From Halichondria panicea (lineage: Eukaryota; Porifera; Demospongiae; Suberitida; Halichondriidae): 64,000 nt of DNA. Location of the stretch: the NCBI RefSeq assembly GCF_963675165.1, contig NC_087377.1, positions 842,501 through 906,500 of the forward strand, written 5' to 3'. Made by a program: the position numbers and the translations under genes. Shown here piece by piece: positions 1-8,634 of this stretch. The first letter of the stretch is position 1; each line of letters opens with the position of its first letter. The notes below the pieces were generated by a model. The model had not been told where the DNA came from, did no database searches, and saw nothing but the letters and a program-made list of their open reading frames with translations.

Positions 1-39
1 ATCTAATGAAACAGTACCCACTATACAGAAATCACTCAC

Positions 40-1230
40 CCACATCACACTTTAGTTCCTCAACTAGGTATTTCACTAGTTGTATATGTCCCATCGAACA
101 AGTCTCGTGCAGTGGTGTTTGGCCCCACTTGTCCCTCACATCTGTGTGTGGTGATCCTCAATATACTCAATAATTAAGTGAGATATGTTATTATAGACTA
201 TAGACTCAAAATTGCGGAAAAATAAAACAAGCCTATACAAATAGAAATAGTTGGTCTTATTAATATTGGTATACAAAGTTTGAACGTGATACACGACTGT
301 GTGCGGAAGTTAGGTATGGGATTTCTAGTGGCGAGTTTAACTTCAGCCATGTACGTAAGTGTATAGTGGTCAAGATGGACCAAACATGTCATTGTACCAC
401 AACCACTTGTCGTACAGAGAAAGTAAAGGTAGCATAGGAAAGGGCATGCCTTGTTCTATTGGTGCACCAAATTCGAGCTTGATACACCACTGTTTGTGGA
501 AATTAGGTATGGGATTTCTAAAGCGCATACAGAAATGCCTGAGTCCTGTTACTATTATCCCTCACATCTGTTGTGGAACAAAGTTCAACTATCACATATA
601 TTTTAACAGATATTACTATGGCAACCGTATAGCAAATGTTTATGTATTTCAAACAAGTGTACGTACATTGCAAATAATTATTCGAAATTGAAATGTAACA
701 CTATTAAACTTTCCGCTGTATGCATGGTATGAAAACTTCACATACACAACGACTACTTACCAGTGCTACGACTACTACATCGCAAATAATTATTATACTA
801 CGCGAAATTACTGACACAATTGATATTGCTACACAGTACATGTATATAATTCAGATACCATAATGATATGGAGAAACAATTACAATACACAAATAATTAT
901 AATGACTACTTACCAGTGCTGCACCCGACCTCCTCTTTCAAGTACTGCACCACCTCTTTATCACCTCCCCCGCATGCCCAGTGAAGTGGAGTCATGTTGT
1001 GCACCCCATCACCTTTATCAGTATGAGCTCCATGAGTAACAAGTGTCTTCACAATCTCAAGGTAGCCCTTCCTGCAAGCCCTGTGTAATGGAGGCCGCTT
1101 ACCCGCCCACTCATCACTCCAGTAGAGCTGGTGGTTGGGGTCTGCCCCCTGTCCCAACAGGGACCTAACTTTGGTGACGTCATTATTGCGTACAGCCGAG
1201 TATAAGTCCTCGGCTAGTTTCTTTTGAGCA
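40..1230 (-). CDS. Ankyrin-repeat protein gene, copy 1 (partial, two exons seen)
   Basis: Two exons are visible: 914-1230 and 40-141. The first carries a helical N-terminal segment (AQKKLAEDLYSAVRNND) followed by about two and a half ankyrin repeats with the hallmarks PLHRACRKGYLEIVK and TPLHWAC. The second carries another repeat, TPLHETCSMGHIQLVKYL. The donor after GCST (phase 1) joins in frame to the acceptor before DVRD. The 40-141 exon also ends at a good donor (GTGAGT), so the gene continues left of the window. In the copy at 36 kb that next exon is present. Ankyrin repeats are protein-binding scaffolds; nothing here shows the partner. The conserved introns contain short repeated segments. 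It may be expressed, since no frame break is visible in these exons, or it may be a partial duplicate. Exon joins are by eye. Confidence 0.7.
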
Positions 1231-1740
1231 CTGTACAAAATAGATGGTTGGGGGGTCAGTCATACAGAGAATTACTTGATATGTGTATATAGTTTATACA
1301 AGTGACACCATGCACATATCCAGCTGTCACTTTGCTGTACAGTGTTCCACCTCTGATCATAGCCTGCTCTGACTCTACTAATGGAATGAGCCTCCCTCCA
1401 TGCAATCACAAGGTGCTACCATGAGTAGTAATTATAGTCTACATGTTCACTCACTCTGAATCTTGTTCAGTAGCCATTCAGAAGCTTTGTTCAAACTCTG
1501 TCAAATTCTCCCCTTGAATTGTTTCTCAGTAAGCAAAGTGCATGCCACATGCATGCACCCTCTTCTGTATTTCAAGGGCCCTTCCGGCCACAAAAACCCA
1601 CATTATTAATTGCAATTGCAAAAGCATAAAAATCCATTTATAATTGTACAGTCAATAGTGGAGTCATGTGATCCTACTACACACAACACTTATAATAACT
1701 TATAATAATACTAAACACACAGAAAAATAAATATTAAAAT

Positions 1741-1875
1741 TCAGCTAAAAGGAACTGCTCCAAATTGATCTACAGTTGTCATTGTCGTCGTAATCTTTGA
1801 ACTCTCTCCAAGGGGGGGTCCTCCAAACAAATTTCGTCTTGCATTGTCAGCAGTATTATGAGTGGGCGGGGTAGA
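1741..1875 (-). pseudogene. Truncated copy of the AAK1-like kinase tail exon
   Basis: In the frame ending at the TGA at 1741-1743 the minus strand reads a stretch similar to the tail exon at 2254-2445, including TADNARRNLFGGPPLGE and VDQFGAVPFS. The copy loses homology upstream of about 1875, where it runs into a dispersed repeat (the 'TTCGCCCC...GTGTCACATTCC' family also found near 4150, 5175, 9070 and 38030). It has no acceptor of its own, so it is best called a truncated duplicate exon rather than a working one. Confidence 0.55.
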
Positions 1876-2253
1876 GGAGCATTCGGAAGCTTTGTTCCAA
1901 CTCTGTCAAAATCGCCCCTTGTTTCTCGAACACACGTATCCTCTGGCTCTGTCACTAATTTCGCCCCTTTTATAAACATAATCATTGCTCAGATCCTCCC
2001 CTTTTTCAGAGGTGTCACATTCCCGCTCGGGATTTCAAAGCAAAGCTAATTAAGCACTACACAAATCCATTTATTTTTGACCTTCTTTCAACAAGATATT
2101 GCAATTGCATATGAAGTAAAAGCACTGAACATAAAAATCCATTTATAATAATTATAATTATGCACACAAACAATAGTGGAGTCATGTGATCCTACTACAC
2201 ACAAAACAACACTTATAATAATACTAAACACACGGAAAAATAAATATTAAAAT

Positions 2254-2445
2254 TCAGCTAAAAGGAACTGCTACAAATTGATCTACAGTTGTCATTGTCT
2301 TCGTAACCTTTGAACCCTCTCCAAAGGGGGGTGCTCTAAACAAATCTCGTCTTGCATTGTCAGCAGTTTTATGAGTGGGTGGGGTAGAGGAACGTTCGTC
2401 AAATGAAATGCTATCAAAGTCATCCGTAGGAAATGGACTGCCAGT
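2254..2445 (-). CDS. Putative C-terminal tail exon of an AAK1/BIKE-like (NAK-family) kinase, left copy
   Basis: The exon has an acceptor (CCTCACAG) at its right edge and ends in TGA. It encodes about 63 residues including FPTDDFDSISFDERSS, RRDLFRAPPFGE and VDQFVAVPFS. The repeated 'D-x-F-G-A-x-P-F' type motif recalls the DPFGAAPF-like motifs in the long tails of AAK1 and BMP2K. That is family knowledge; the link to the kinase here is inferred from order and strand, because the kinase C-lobe lies just upstream at 4533-4937. The paralogous exon at 38321-38512 keeps the frame and has the more typical KRDLFGAPPF and DQFGAVPFS. The left copy has two substitutions in these motifs (FRAPPF, FVAVPFS). 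Identity of the gene is moderately supported, function not. Confidence 0.45.
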   Translation of the reverse strand, partial: TGSPFPTDDFDSISFDERSSTPPTHKTADNARRDLFRAPPFGEGSKVTKTMTTVDQFVAVPFS

Positions 2446-2448
2446 CTG

Positions 2449-2665
2449 TGAGGTGTGTGTGTGTGTGAGGTGTGTGTCTGTGAGGGTGTGTGAGGTGTGT
2501 GTCTGTGTGGGGGTGAGTGTGTGTGTGTGGGGGGGGTGTGTGTGAGTGTGTGGGGGTGAGTGTGTGTGTGTGTGTGTGTGTCTGTGAGGGTGTGTGAGGT
2601 GTGTGTGTGTGTGTGGGGGTGAGTGTGTGTGTGTGTGTGTGTGGGGTGTGTGTGAGTGTGTGGGG

Positions 2666-2723
<58 letters not shown>

Positions 2724-2748
2724 GTGTGTGTGTGTGAGGGGTGGGAGG
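2449..2748. repeat. TG-rich expanded microsatellite tract
   Basis: About 300 bp of (TG)n interspersed with GAGGTGTG and GGGGTGAG variants lie directly upstream of the tail-exon acceptor on the minus strand, where they read as (CA)n with pyrimidine-rich interruptions. The paralogous site at 38516-38580 is only about 60 bp, so the tract has expanded in this copy or contracted in the other. Long histidine/threonine reading frames through it are artefacts. Confidence 0.9.
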
Positions 2749-2861
2749 TTCAATAAGCAGTATATAGAGTGGAGTGTGCATGTCTATTGTGGTCACCCTC
2801 TATAATACAGCCAGGTTTAATAAGGGACCCAGAGTCAGCCTCTGCTCAGCCTAGGGGCAAG

Positions 2862-3035
2862 TACCGTATTACTAGAATATTAATTTTGGTGAAAAACTTT
2901 GCGAATGAGCAGAAAATTTGACCTTTTGCTATCTAACTATTGCGTTCTGGCAAGGATCGTGTATTTACTAGTAGGTTTTGCAATTTTAATGTAGCAAATT
3001 GATCAACCCTCGTAAAACATTCTAGTAATATGGTA
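2862..3035. mobile_element. Small MITE, 174 bp
   Basis: The ends are near-perfect inverted repeats: the left begins TACCGTATTACTAGAAT and the right, reverse-complemented, begins TACCATATTACTAGAAT. The interior has no coding potential. Size and structure fit a non-autonomous DNA transposon. A TA dinucleotide at each end may be the target duplication. Confidence 0.6.
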
Positions 3036-3061
3036 GCTAGTAGAAAGTCTATTAAGGAAAA

Positions 3062-3063
3062 CA

Positions 3064-3103
<40 letters not shown>
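3062..3103. repeat. (CA)n microsatellite
   Basis: A simple CA dinucleotide run of about 40 bp ends in CCCACTCACCAC. Confidence 0.95.
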
Positions 3104-3105
<2 letters not shown>

Positions 3106-3129
3106 ACTCACCACTGTGGTCGTCTGATC

Positions 3130-3435
3130 CTATTCTTTGTGGAGTGAACGGGACATGACCAAAAGCCCACAGTCCACTGTCTTATAGAATCGTGCATTCT
3201 GATTGGTTTCAGGTTTGATACTCGATGGTTTCAGGTTTGATACTCGTTGTTGCCGTGGCGACTTAGACCCGTTACCTCTTCCGCGAGGTCGATCTCGAGA
3301 TGAAATGATTGTCGTGGTAACCGCTGTGGCAATAACCCTCGTAGCGTTGATGGTCACGGAGGGTTTTGATTGGCTGGTTGGTTTTTTAGCAACAGGACGA
3401 GTTTTTTTCGGAGAAGGGAGTGGACCAGGGGAACG
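3130..3435 (-). CDS. Basic, Ser/Pro-rich exon of unknown gene (possibly kinase tail)
   Basis: An open frame of about 100 residues follows an acceptor-like CCACACAG on the minus strand. It is rich in Lys, Arg, Ser, Pro and Thr, with RSPGPLPSPKKTRP, SRDRPRGRGNGSKSPRQQ and KPSSIKPETNQNARF. It lies between the kinase C-lobe (4533-4937) and the tail exon (2254-2445), all on the same strand, so a place in the disordered tail of that kinase is plausible. The right-hand duplicate lacks this segment: 74-bp repeats follow 38627 directly. I see no clear donor at its left end. The alternative is a chance frame. Confidence 0.3.
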   Translation of the reverse strand, partial: RSPGPLPSPKKTRPVAKKPTSQSKPSVTINATRVIATAVTTTIISSRDRPRGRGNGSKSPRQQRVSNLKPSSIKPETNQNARFYKTVDCGLLVMSRSLHKE

Positions 3436-3499
3436 CTGTGTGGACATGTATAATTATATAAAATTTAAACACTCAAGGTCACCAATGTATAATCAATAA

Positions 3500-4480
3500 G
3501 CACCCTCTATAATACAGCCAGGTTAATGGGTCCCAAAGTCTCTCCATAGCATGTGTTTGGTCTCCATAGCATGTGTTTGGACCTAATGGGCCCCAAAGTC
3601 TCCATAGCATGTGTTTGGACCTGTGTTAGCAGGCCACCCTCTATAATACAGCCAGGTTAATGGGTCCCAATGTCTCTTCATAGCATGTATTTGGACCTAA
3701 TGGGCTCCATAGCATGTGTTTGGACCTGTGTTAGCAGGCCACCCTCTATAATACAGCCAGATTAATGGGTCCCAAAGTCTCCATAGCATGTGTTTGGACC
3801 TGTGTTAGCAGGCCACCCTCTATAATACAGCCAGGTTAATGGGCCCCAAAGTCTCCATAGCATGTATTTGGACCTGTGTTAGCAGGCCACCCTCTATAAT
3901 ACAGCCAGGTTAATGGGTCCCAAAGTCTCCATAGCATGTGTTTGTACCTGTGTTAGCAGGCCACCCTCTATAATACAGCCAGGTCCATAGCATGTATTTG
4001 GACCTGTGTTAGCAGGCCACCCACTATAATACAGCCACTGTTGGTCTGACTAGACAGACCACATTCACAAAATGCAAACCTTATTAGAGGAAACATAAGT
4101 CAACCACTTAGCTACAATGTACACAGTGGGACCACACATAAAGAGGAAATTTCGCCCCCTTCAGCCTTGTTTCCCAGTAAACATAATCATTGTTCAGATC
4201 CTCCCCCTTTTCAGAGAGGTGTCACATTCCACCCCTTTCACAGTAAACAAAGCAAGTTGATGGGCCCCAAAGTCTCCATAGCATGTGTTTGGACCTGTGT
4301 TAGCAGGCCACCCTCTATAATACAGCCAGGTTAATGGGCCCAAAGTCTCTATAGCATGTGTTTGGACCTGTGTTAGCAGACCACCCTCTATAATACAGAC
4401 AGGTTAATGGGCCCCAAAGTCAGCATAGCATGTGTTTGGACCTGTGTTAGCAGACCACCCTCTATAATACAGCCACTGTT
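3500..4480. repeat. 74-bp tandem minisatellite (CTCTATAATACAGCC family)
   Basis: Tandem copies of a unit that I count as 74 bp run from about 3500 to 4040 and again from about 4259 to 4480. Recognisable blocks are CACCCTCTATAATACAGCC, GTCTCCATAGCATGTG and GGACCTGTGTTAGCAGGC. Some units are shortened. The same family occurs at 8635-9400 and 38627-39003, always next to the kinase C-lobe exon. The 8.6 kb copy lacks exactly one unit relative to the 3.6 kb copy, which shifts the alignment offset between them from 4997 to 4923. Confidence 0.95.
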
Positions 4481-4532
4481 GGTCTACCCACCACTATACA
4501 TACACAGGGTATACTAATAGTAAGGTACTCAC

Positions 4533-4937
4533 AAAGACATTAGTGACATGGTTGGTGGTTCCTGTGATCCTGGACACCACCTCACACACTTGCCAGATAC
4601 TGGGACGCAGCTCAGGGTCAGAGGTCAACAGGTAGCCTACAAGGGAGGGGGAGAATACACGTACCATTAGAGCAATATACTTAAGACTGGCAGAATAAGC
4701 ATTATTATAATAGTCTTTAGGGAAATTTATACGTATACCCTGTGTGTGTGTGTGCGTGTGTATGTGTGTGTGTGTGTGTGGGCGTGGTCTCACCTATCAA
4801 GTTGTGCAGGTCTTGTGTGTAAGGAGAGTCTAAGGAGAGTCTTCAGGAATGCTGTACTGAGCACTGACTATGGCTAGAGGGTTGTCACCAAATGGAGTAT
4901 CCATGAAGCACAGCTTGAACAGTAGTACACCCAGTGC
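4533..4937 (-). pseudogene. AAK1/BIKE-like kinase C-lobe exons, copy 1 (broken)
   Basis: Two exons are seen. Exon 4794-4937 begins at acceptor CACACAG and reads ALGVLLFKLCFMDTPFGDNP, then LAIVSAQYSIPEDSP. Exon 4533-4636 reads YLLTSDPELRPSIWQV then CEVVSRITG. Together they match kinase subdomains IX-XI of the NAK family (AAK1, BMP2K, GAK), with the conserved W-A-L-G, PFG and R-P arrangement. An 11-bp tandem duplication (GACTCTCCTTA twice) in exon 4794-4937 adds an in-frame TAG and shifts the frame. Without it the frame would run DLHNLIG into YLLTSDP across a phase-1 intron, as in AAK1. No catalytic loop or DFG exon was found upstream within the block. The intron between the exons holds a TG microsatellite. 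It is probably not functional. Confidence 0.75.
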
Positions 4938-6044
4938 CTGTGTGTGGGTGGGTGTGTCTTGTGTGAGGGTGTGAGGGTGTGATGATATGGGTATTATTAG
5001 ATTCGTCTCATTGAGAGCTTAAGCCTACCACCACTCATCCCCCCACATTCCACAGTCTTGATGACTAGACAGCCCACATTCACTTCAATTAAAATGCAAA
5101 CCATATTAGAGAAAACATAAGTCACCCACTTAGCTACAGTGTACATAGTGGGACCACACATAAAAGAGGATATTTCGCCCCTTTCAGCCTTATTTTTCAG
5201 TAAACATAATCATTGCTCAGATCCTCCCCTTTTCAGAGAGGTGTCACATTCCACCCAAAGCAATTTGGTAGAATGTCATTGAAAGGTCATAATTAGTGAA
5301 AGGTCACCTCCAATAGTACTGCCACATGTCGTACATGCATGGATAAACAATTACACCATACTGTAGTTTAAAATACCACGACAAATGAAATCTCTGAGCC
5401 CATGCCAACTCAGCTAGCGTATGGTTGCTCAATATTGACCTCCCTCCACCAATAAGGTCTAACACAAGGGCAAGCAATACTATCAGGAAATATGAACAAA
5501 ACAATGAACCTCGTGATTATTATCAGTAGCCTACAACAGGTGCCGTCTCTACAAAGCATCTCCTCTCACCTCCATCCTTTCATGCATTCATCCATTCTTA
5601 TCCTATAGCACAGCCACTGGACTGGCACATGCTGGCAGCAGATCACATTCACGCTGAGTAGGTAATGGCATATGCTAGGCCTCGTCATAGATAGTGGTAT
5701 GGCCTCATCAACCTCATCTTCAGTGCGGCCTGAGATCGAGGCTAAAAGATCCCCTTCCTCCCACGTTTGTGACTTGTTGCAGTTTGCGTGTCGTGCACAG
5801 AGTCATGGAGTATGTTCTCAATCTGAATCAAAATCAATGGAAATAATTATAATTATGTGAGCATGCTTTGTAATTTTGAATAACCGTGATTTCAATGGAT
5901 TGTACAGGCCTTGAAATACAAAAATACGCTCGCAAAAATAGCATTAATCATCATTTATTTCTAGCTCTACGGTATCATCAACTATTGGATAGAGCTATTG
6001 GATGATACTTTATACTCTAAAATGAGTATAATAAATTATGTAAC
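4938..6044. other. Non-coding part of block A
   Basis: This stretch holds dispersed repeats ('TTCGCCCC...' at about 5173-5260) and open frames with no recognisable domain. One minus-strand stretch near 5580-5840 (GDLLASISGRTEDEVDEAI) is conserved in all three duplicates (10.5 and 39.9 kb). Because the copies are recent, conservation alone is not evidence for coding. Confidence 0.5.
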
Positions 6045-6054
6045 CGAATAGCCG

Positions 6055-6125
6055 CGGTTGACGCTTTGAAGCGTCAATACGTGAATAGCTGGTAGCCGCG
6101 GTTGACGCTTTGAAGCGTCAACCGC
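6055..6125. repeat. Two adjacent near-perfect hairpins
   Basis: GCGGTTGACGCTT and its reverse complement are separated by only TG at 6098-6125 (13-bp arms, 2-nt loop). A related hairpin with 9-bp arms (TTGACGCTT/AAGCGTCAA) lies at 6058-6077. The pair sits immediately after the breakpoint of block A. Confidence 0.85.
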
Positions 6126-6354
6126 ACATTACTCTACTCTTAATTAATTTGTGGTGAGCTACAACCTTCCAGAGCTCCACAGCTTTGCAAGGCTTCTCTC
6201 GAAGGTCAACAGAAGCCGTACTGAGTCCGATCACCATAGGTTAGCAATCAAAAATTTGCTGAAATTTTCATGTGAAATTTGTATTTAAATATCAATCTCA
6301 AAAGTGAACATACATTATAATAAATACAATTACAATTAATTCTATAGTACAACA

Positions 6355-6645
6355 ATGACTAAGAGGCCTCTGCACACAGGGGATGAGGTACTCCTAGGTA
6401 TCCTGGATAGTAGTCACAGTGAGTAGACCTTCTCAGACCCATAAGATGGTGGTGGTTCCATGGCAGATAGCAGTGACGATAGTTTCACAGACCTGCATGA
6501 GGAAGAAGGAGTATTACCAACCAAGCAGATCACCTCTAGAATCAATGGTTTTTACACACAAGTAGCACAGAACCTGACAAACACCAGCCAACAAGCCAGC
6601 CATAAAGAATTGAATTTTAAATGTAACCTTTGGGGTGGTGCCTAA
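6355..6645 (+). pseudogene. Possible relic of a piggyBac-type transposase N-terminus
   Basis: At 6355 the plus strand reads MTKRPLHTGDEVLLGILD, then reaches a stop. This lines up with the start of the piggyBac-like gene at 48032 (MAKRPHWTTEEVLQDILN): M-x-KRP-x2-T-x2-EVL-x2-IL. About 80 bp on, another frame from 6460 to 6645 begins MADSSDDSFTDLHEEEG, acidic like the N-termini of piggyBac transposases. No DDE core follows. It is best read as a 5' fragment, and the second frame may be unrelated. Confidence 0.35.
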
Positions 6646-7419
6646 AAGATCAAAAGATTATCATGCAATCAATACACACACTAAATTGAATAATAACATT
6701 CAGCCACATAATTATAATTGAATTGCTATAACAGACAGCAGACTAAAAATTGGGTAGATACATGTAACACAGCACTAACTCACAAGCCAACAAACCTAAA
6801 GAAGTATACTGAGAACAGCCATACACAAAGTACAGTACATATCATACAAGGGTGACAAAAAATAATTATGAATCATGCAACCTTAGACATAATTATGTAT
6901 AGGCTCCCACAAGCAAACTTACATGCAATGGCACTCATAGGCACATATAAAGCAATTGTGATCCTACAACAAACTGGGAGTTCATAAAAGATTCAACTTT
7001 GGGCACAGAAGAATTACAATGCATATCACAGGCAAACACACAAGCCAACTAATCACACAAGCCAACTAATGACAAATTATGACCTAATCCTAGCTGGGGA
7101 GCATAACACAACCAACAAGCCTATTATGTTGGGAATAAAATGTCCTTACACAAGTAAACAGTACACTCATAAGCCCAACAAGCCTTTGCTTTCCCCTGAA
7201 AAGGTCAGAACATTATTATGCAATCAACCACCATACATGTACACAGTGAGCCTAATGAGTAGTGAGCCTAATTGAGTAGTGGCCTAATTGAATTGTAACC
7301 TTGGAAGCAAGCAGAAACTTCACACAAGCCTAGGCATAAGAATTAACTTTGGCAGCACTGATAATATGTAAATTGTTAGCACATATAAAGTATCATGCCA
7401 CAGGAACACACAGGGGGCA

Positions 7420-7476
7420 CACACGGCACGGGTGGGCACGCACACACACACACACGCACGCACACACGCGGGCATC
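7420..7476. repeat. CA/CG-rich microsatellite
   Basis: A run of CACACACACGCACGCACAC lies in otherwise unique A+T-rich sequence. Confidence 0.85.
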
Positions 7477-7599
7477 AATAGTGAATACACATTCAGCTAT
7501 TAACAGAATACATTGTGGATGAGACCAACAGATAGCTAAGCATAACACCTTTACATTGCAACACTGCTGAACTGCTGAGCGTACATATATAGGCTTCTG

Positions 7600-8590
7600 T
7601 ATTTTAAACTCGGGCTTCAACACACTGCTGGAGCAAGTATACTTTACAAGCTACGTAGGTAAGCGTATAGTATTATCAGCTATATAGCTAATAATCATAC
7701 ACACACAAAGCTTACCTCTAAAGTAATCTCTCGCTCTGTCCTTGGCTGGTTGACTCTTCGACTGTTCAGATAGAACTACAAGGTAGCTTGAAGAGAATTG
7801 TTACTGTTACTAAGGGGTGCATCTTTCTTTGCCACACTGAAACAAATAAATTGAATATCAAACACTGTACACTACACTCTAAAAACAGGCTCTAAACTAA
7901 CTCAGCTTCTACACAAGTATACTTTACACACTCATAAGCTATCTAGGCAAGTGCATAAGCATATTAAATCAGCTCAGAGGCTTCTGAAGGCTTTATACTA
8001 GCTACATAATGCTTGCTATATACACACACAAAGCTTACCTCTGAAGTGATCCCTTGCTCTGGCCCTTGGCTGGTTGACTGTTTCGTTGGAAACTAGGAGA
8101 TCCTGACACAGTAACTACTGTAGACTACTTTGCTAAGAAGTTGAATAAAGAAAACTGTCACTGTTTCCAAGTTATGCATCTTTCTTTGCTAGAGGCCAAT
8201 GCTGAAAAAGAGAAAATAATTTGAATATCAAACGTTGTAGACTACACTCTAAAAACAGGCTCTAAACTCACGAAGCTACTCTTCCAGTATATTTCACACA
8301 CTCAGAGGCTATCTAGGTAGGTGGACAAGCATATTACATCAGCTCAAAAGGCTTCTAAAGGCTGAACTAGGAAAATGATGATCGCTATACACACACAGAG
8401 CTTACTTGTGAAATGATCCTTCGCTGGGGCCTTGGCTGGTATACTCCTCCGTTCAAAACTTAGAGATCCTGGCAGAGTAGCTATTCTAGACTAGTTTGCA
8501 ACAAAGTTGCCTGCAGAAAACTACTACTGCTTCTTAGCTACGCATCTTTCTTTGCTAAGAGCTGATAATGAAAGTAATTTAAAATTAATT
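7600..8590 (-). repeat. Tandem array of about 325-365 bp exon-like units
   Basis: Three full units, anchored at AGCTTAC at about 7709, 8032 and 8399, and one partial unit at about 7600-7700 repeat blocks such as GCATCTTTCTTTGC and CACTCTAAAAACAGGCTCTA. On the minus strand each unit ends in a frame resembling PAKDRARDYFRG, RARARDHFRG or PAKAPAKDHFTS, and the first two are followed by a good GTAAG donor. That motif resembles ASSKDHFEG in the exon at 51853-52069. This could be a multiplied small exon or simply a repeat. Units have diverged and carry different indels, and I cannot join them in frame. Confidence 0.5.
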
Positions 8591-8634
8591 AGATTTTGGT
8601 TCCGCGGTGGGCGGTACTACGTATGAAATCATAA

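Larger units (their letters stand above)
1..2450. repeat. Segmental duplication, left copy (pairs with about 36455-38615)
   Basis: This stretch aligns almost base for base, with small indels, to 36455-38615. Both copies carry the ankyrin exons, the same intronic sequence and the kinase tail exon in the same order and orientation. The left copy runs off the window edge, so its full extent is unknown. Differences include the expanded TG-rich tract at 2449-2748, which is short in the right copy, and an additional tail-exon fragment at 1741-1875. The two copies are close enough that the duplication looks recent, but I did not compute an identity. Confidence 0.85.
3638..6044. repeat. Duplicated block A (pairs with 8635-10967)
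   Basis: Apart from one missing 74-bp minisatellite unit, this block appears identical wherever I compared it to 8635-10967. Homology starts inside the minisatellite at CCTCTATAATACAG and stops right after ATTATGTAAC at 6044. In the second copy, and in the paralogue near 40385, the sequence after ATTATGTAAC is TAGTGAAGGGAGG. Here it is an unrelated segment. So 6045-8634 lies between the two copies of a tandem duplication. Confidence 0.95.
6045..8634. other. Segment between duplicated blocks A and A'
   Basis: These 2590 bp have no counterpart in the paralogous locus near 40.4 kb. The segment opens with the hairpin pair, includes a possible piggyBac N-terminal relic (6355-6645), about 1 kb of A+T-rich sequence without recognisable genes (6650-7600) and a tandem array at 7600-8590. 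Weak GC-rich similarity between its two ends (CCGCGG near 6053 and 8600) is not enough to call terminal repeats. Confidence 0.6.

Noticed and set aside
2254-2796. Long His/Thr-rich protein frames
   Set aside because: They are translations of the TG-rich microsatellite; only the downstream tail-exon part is kept.
5304-5504. Hydrophobic frame that looks like a membrane segment (also at 10227-10427)
   Set aside because: No domain and no supporting splice acceptor; the 39.7-kb paralogue has indels that break it.
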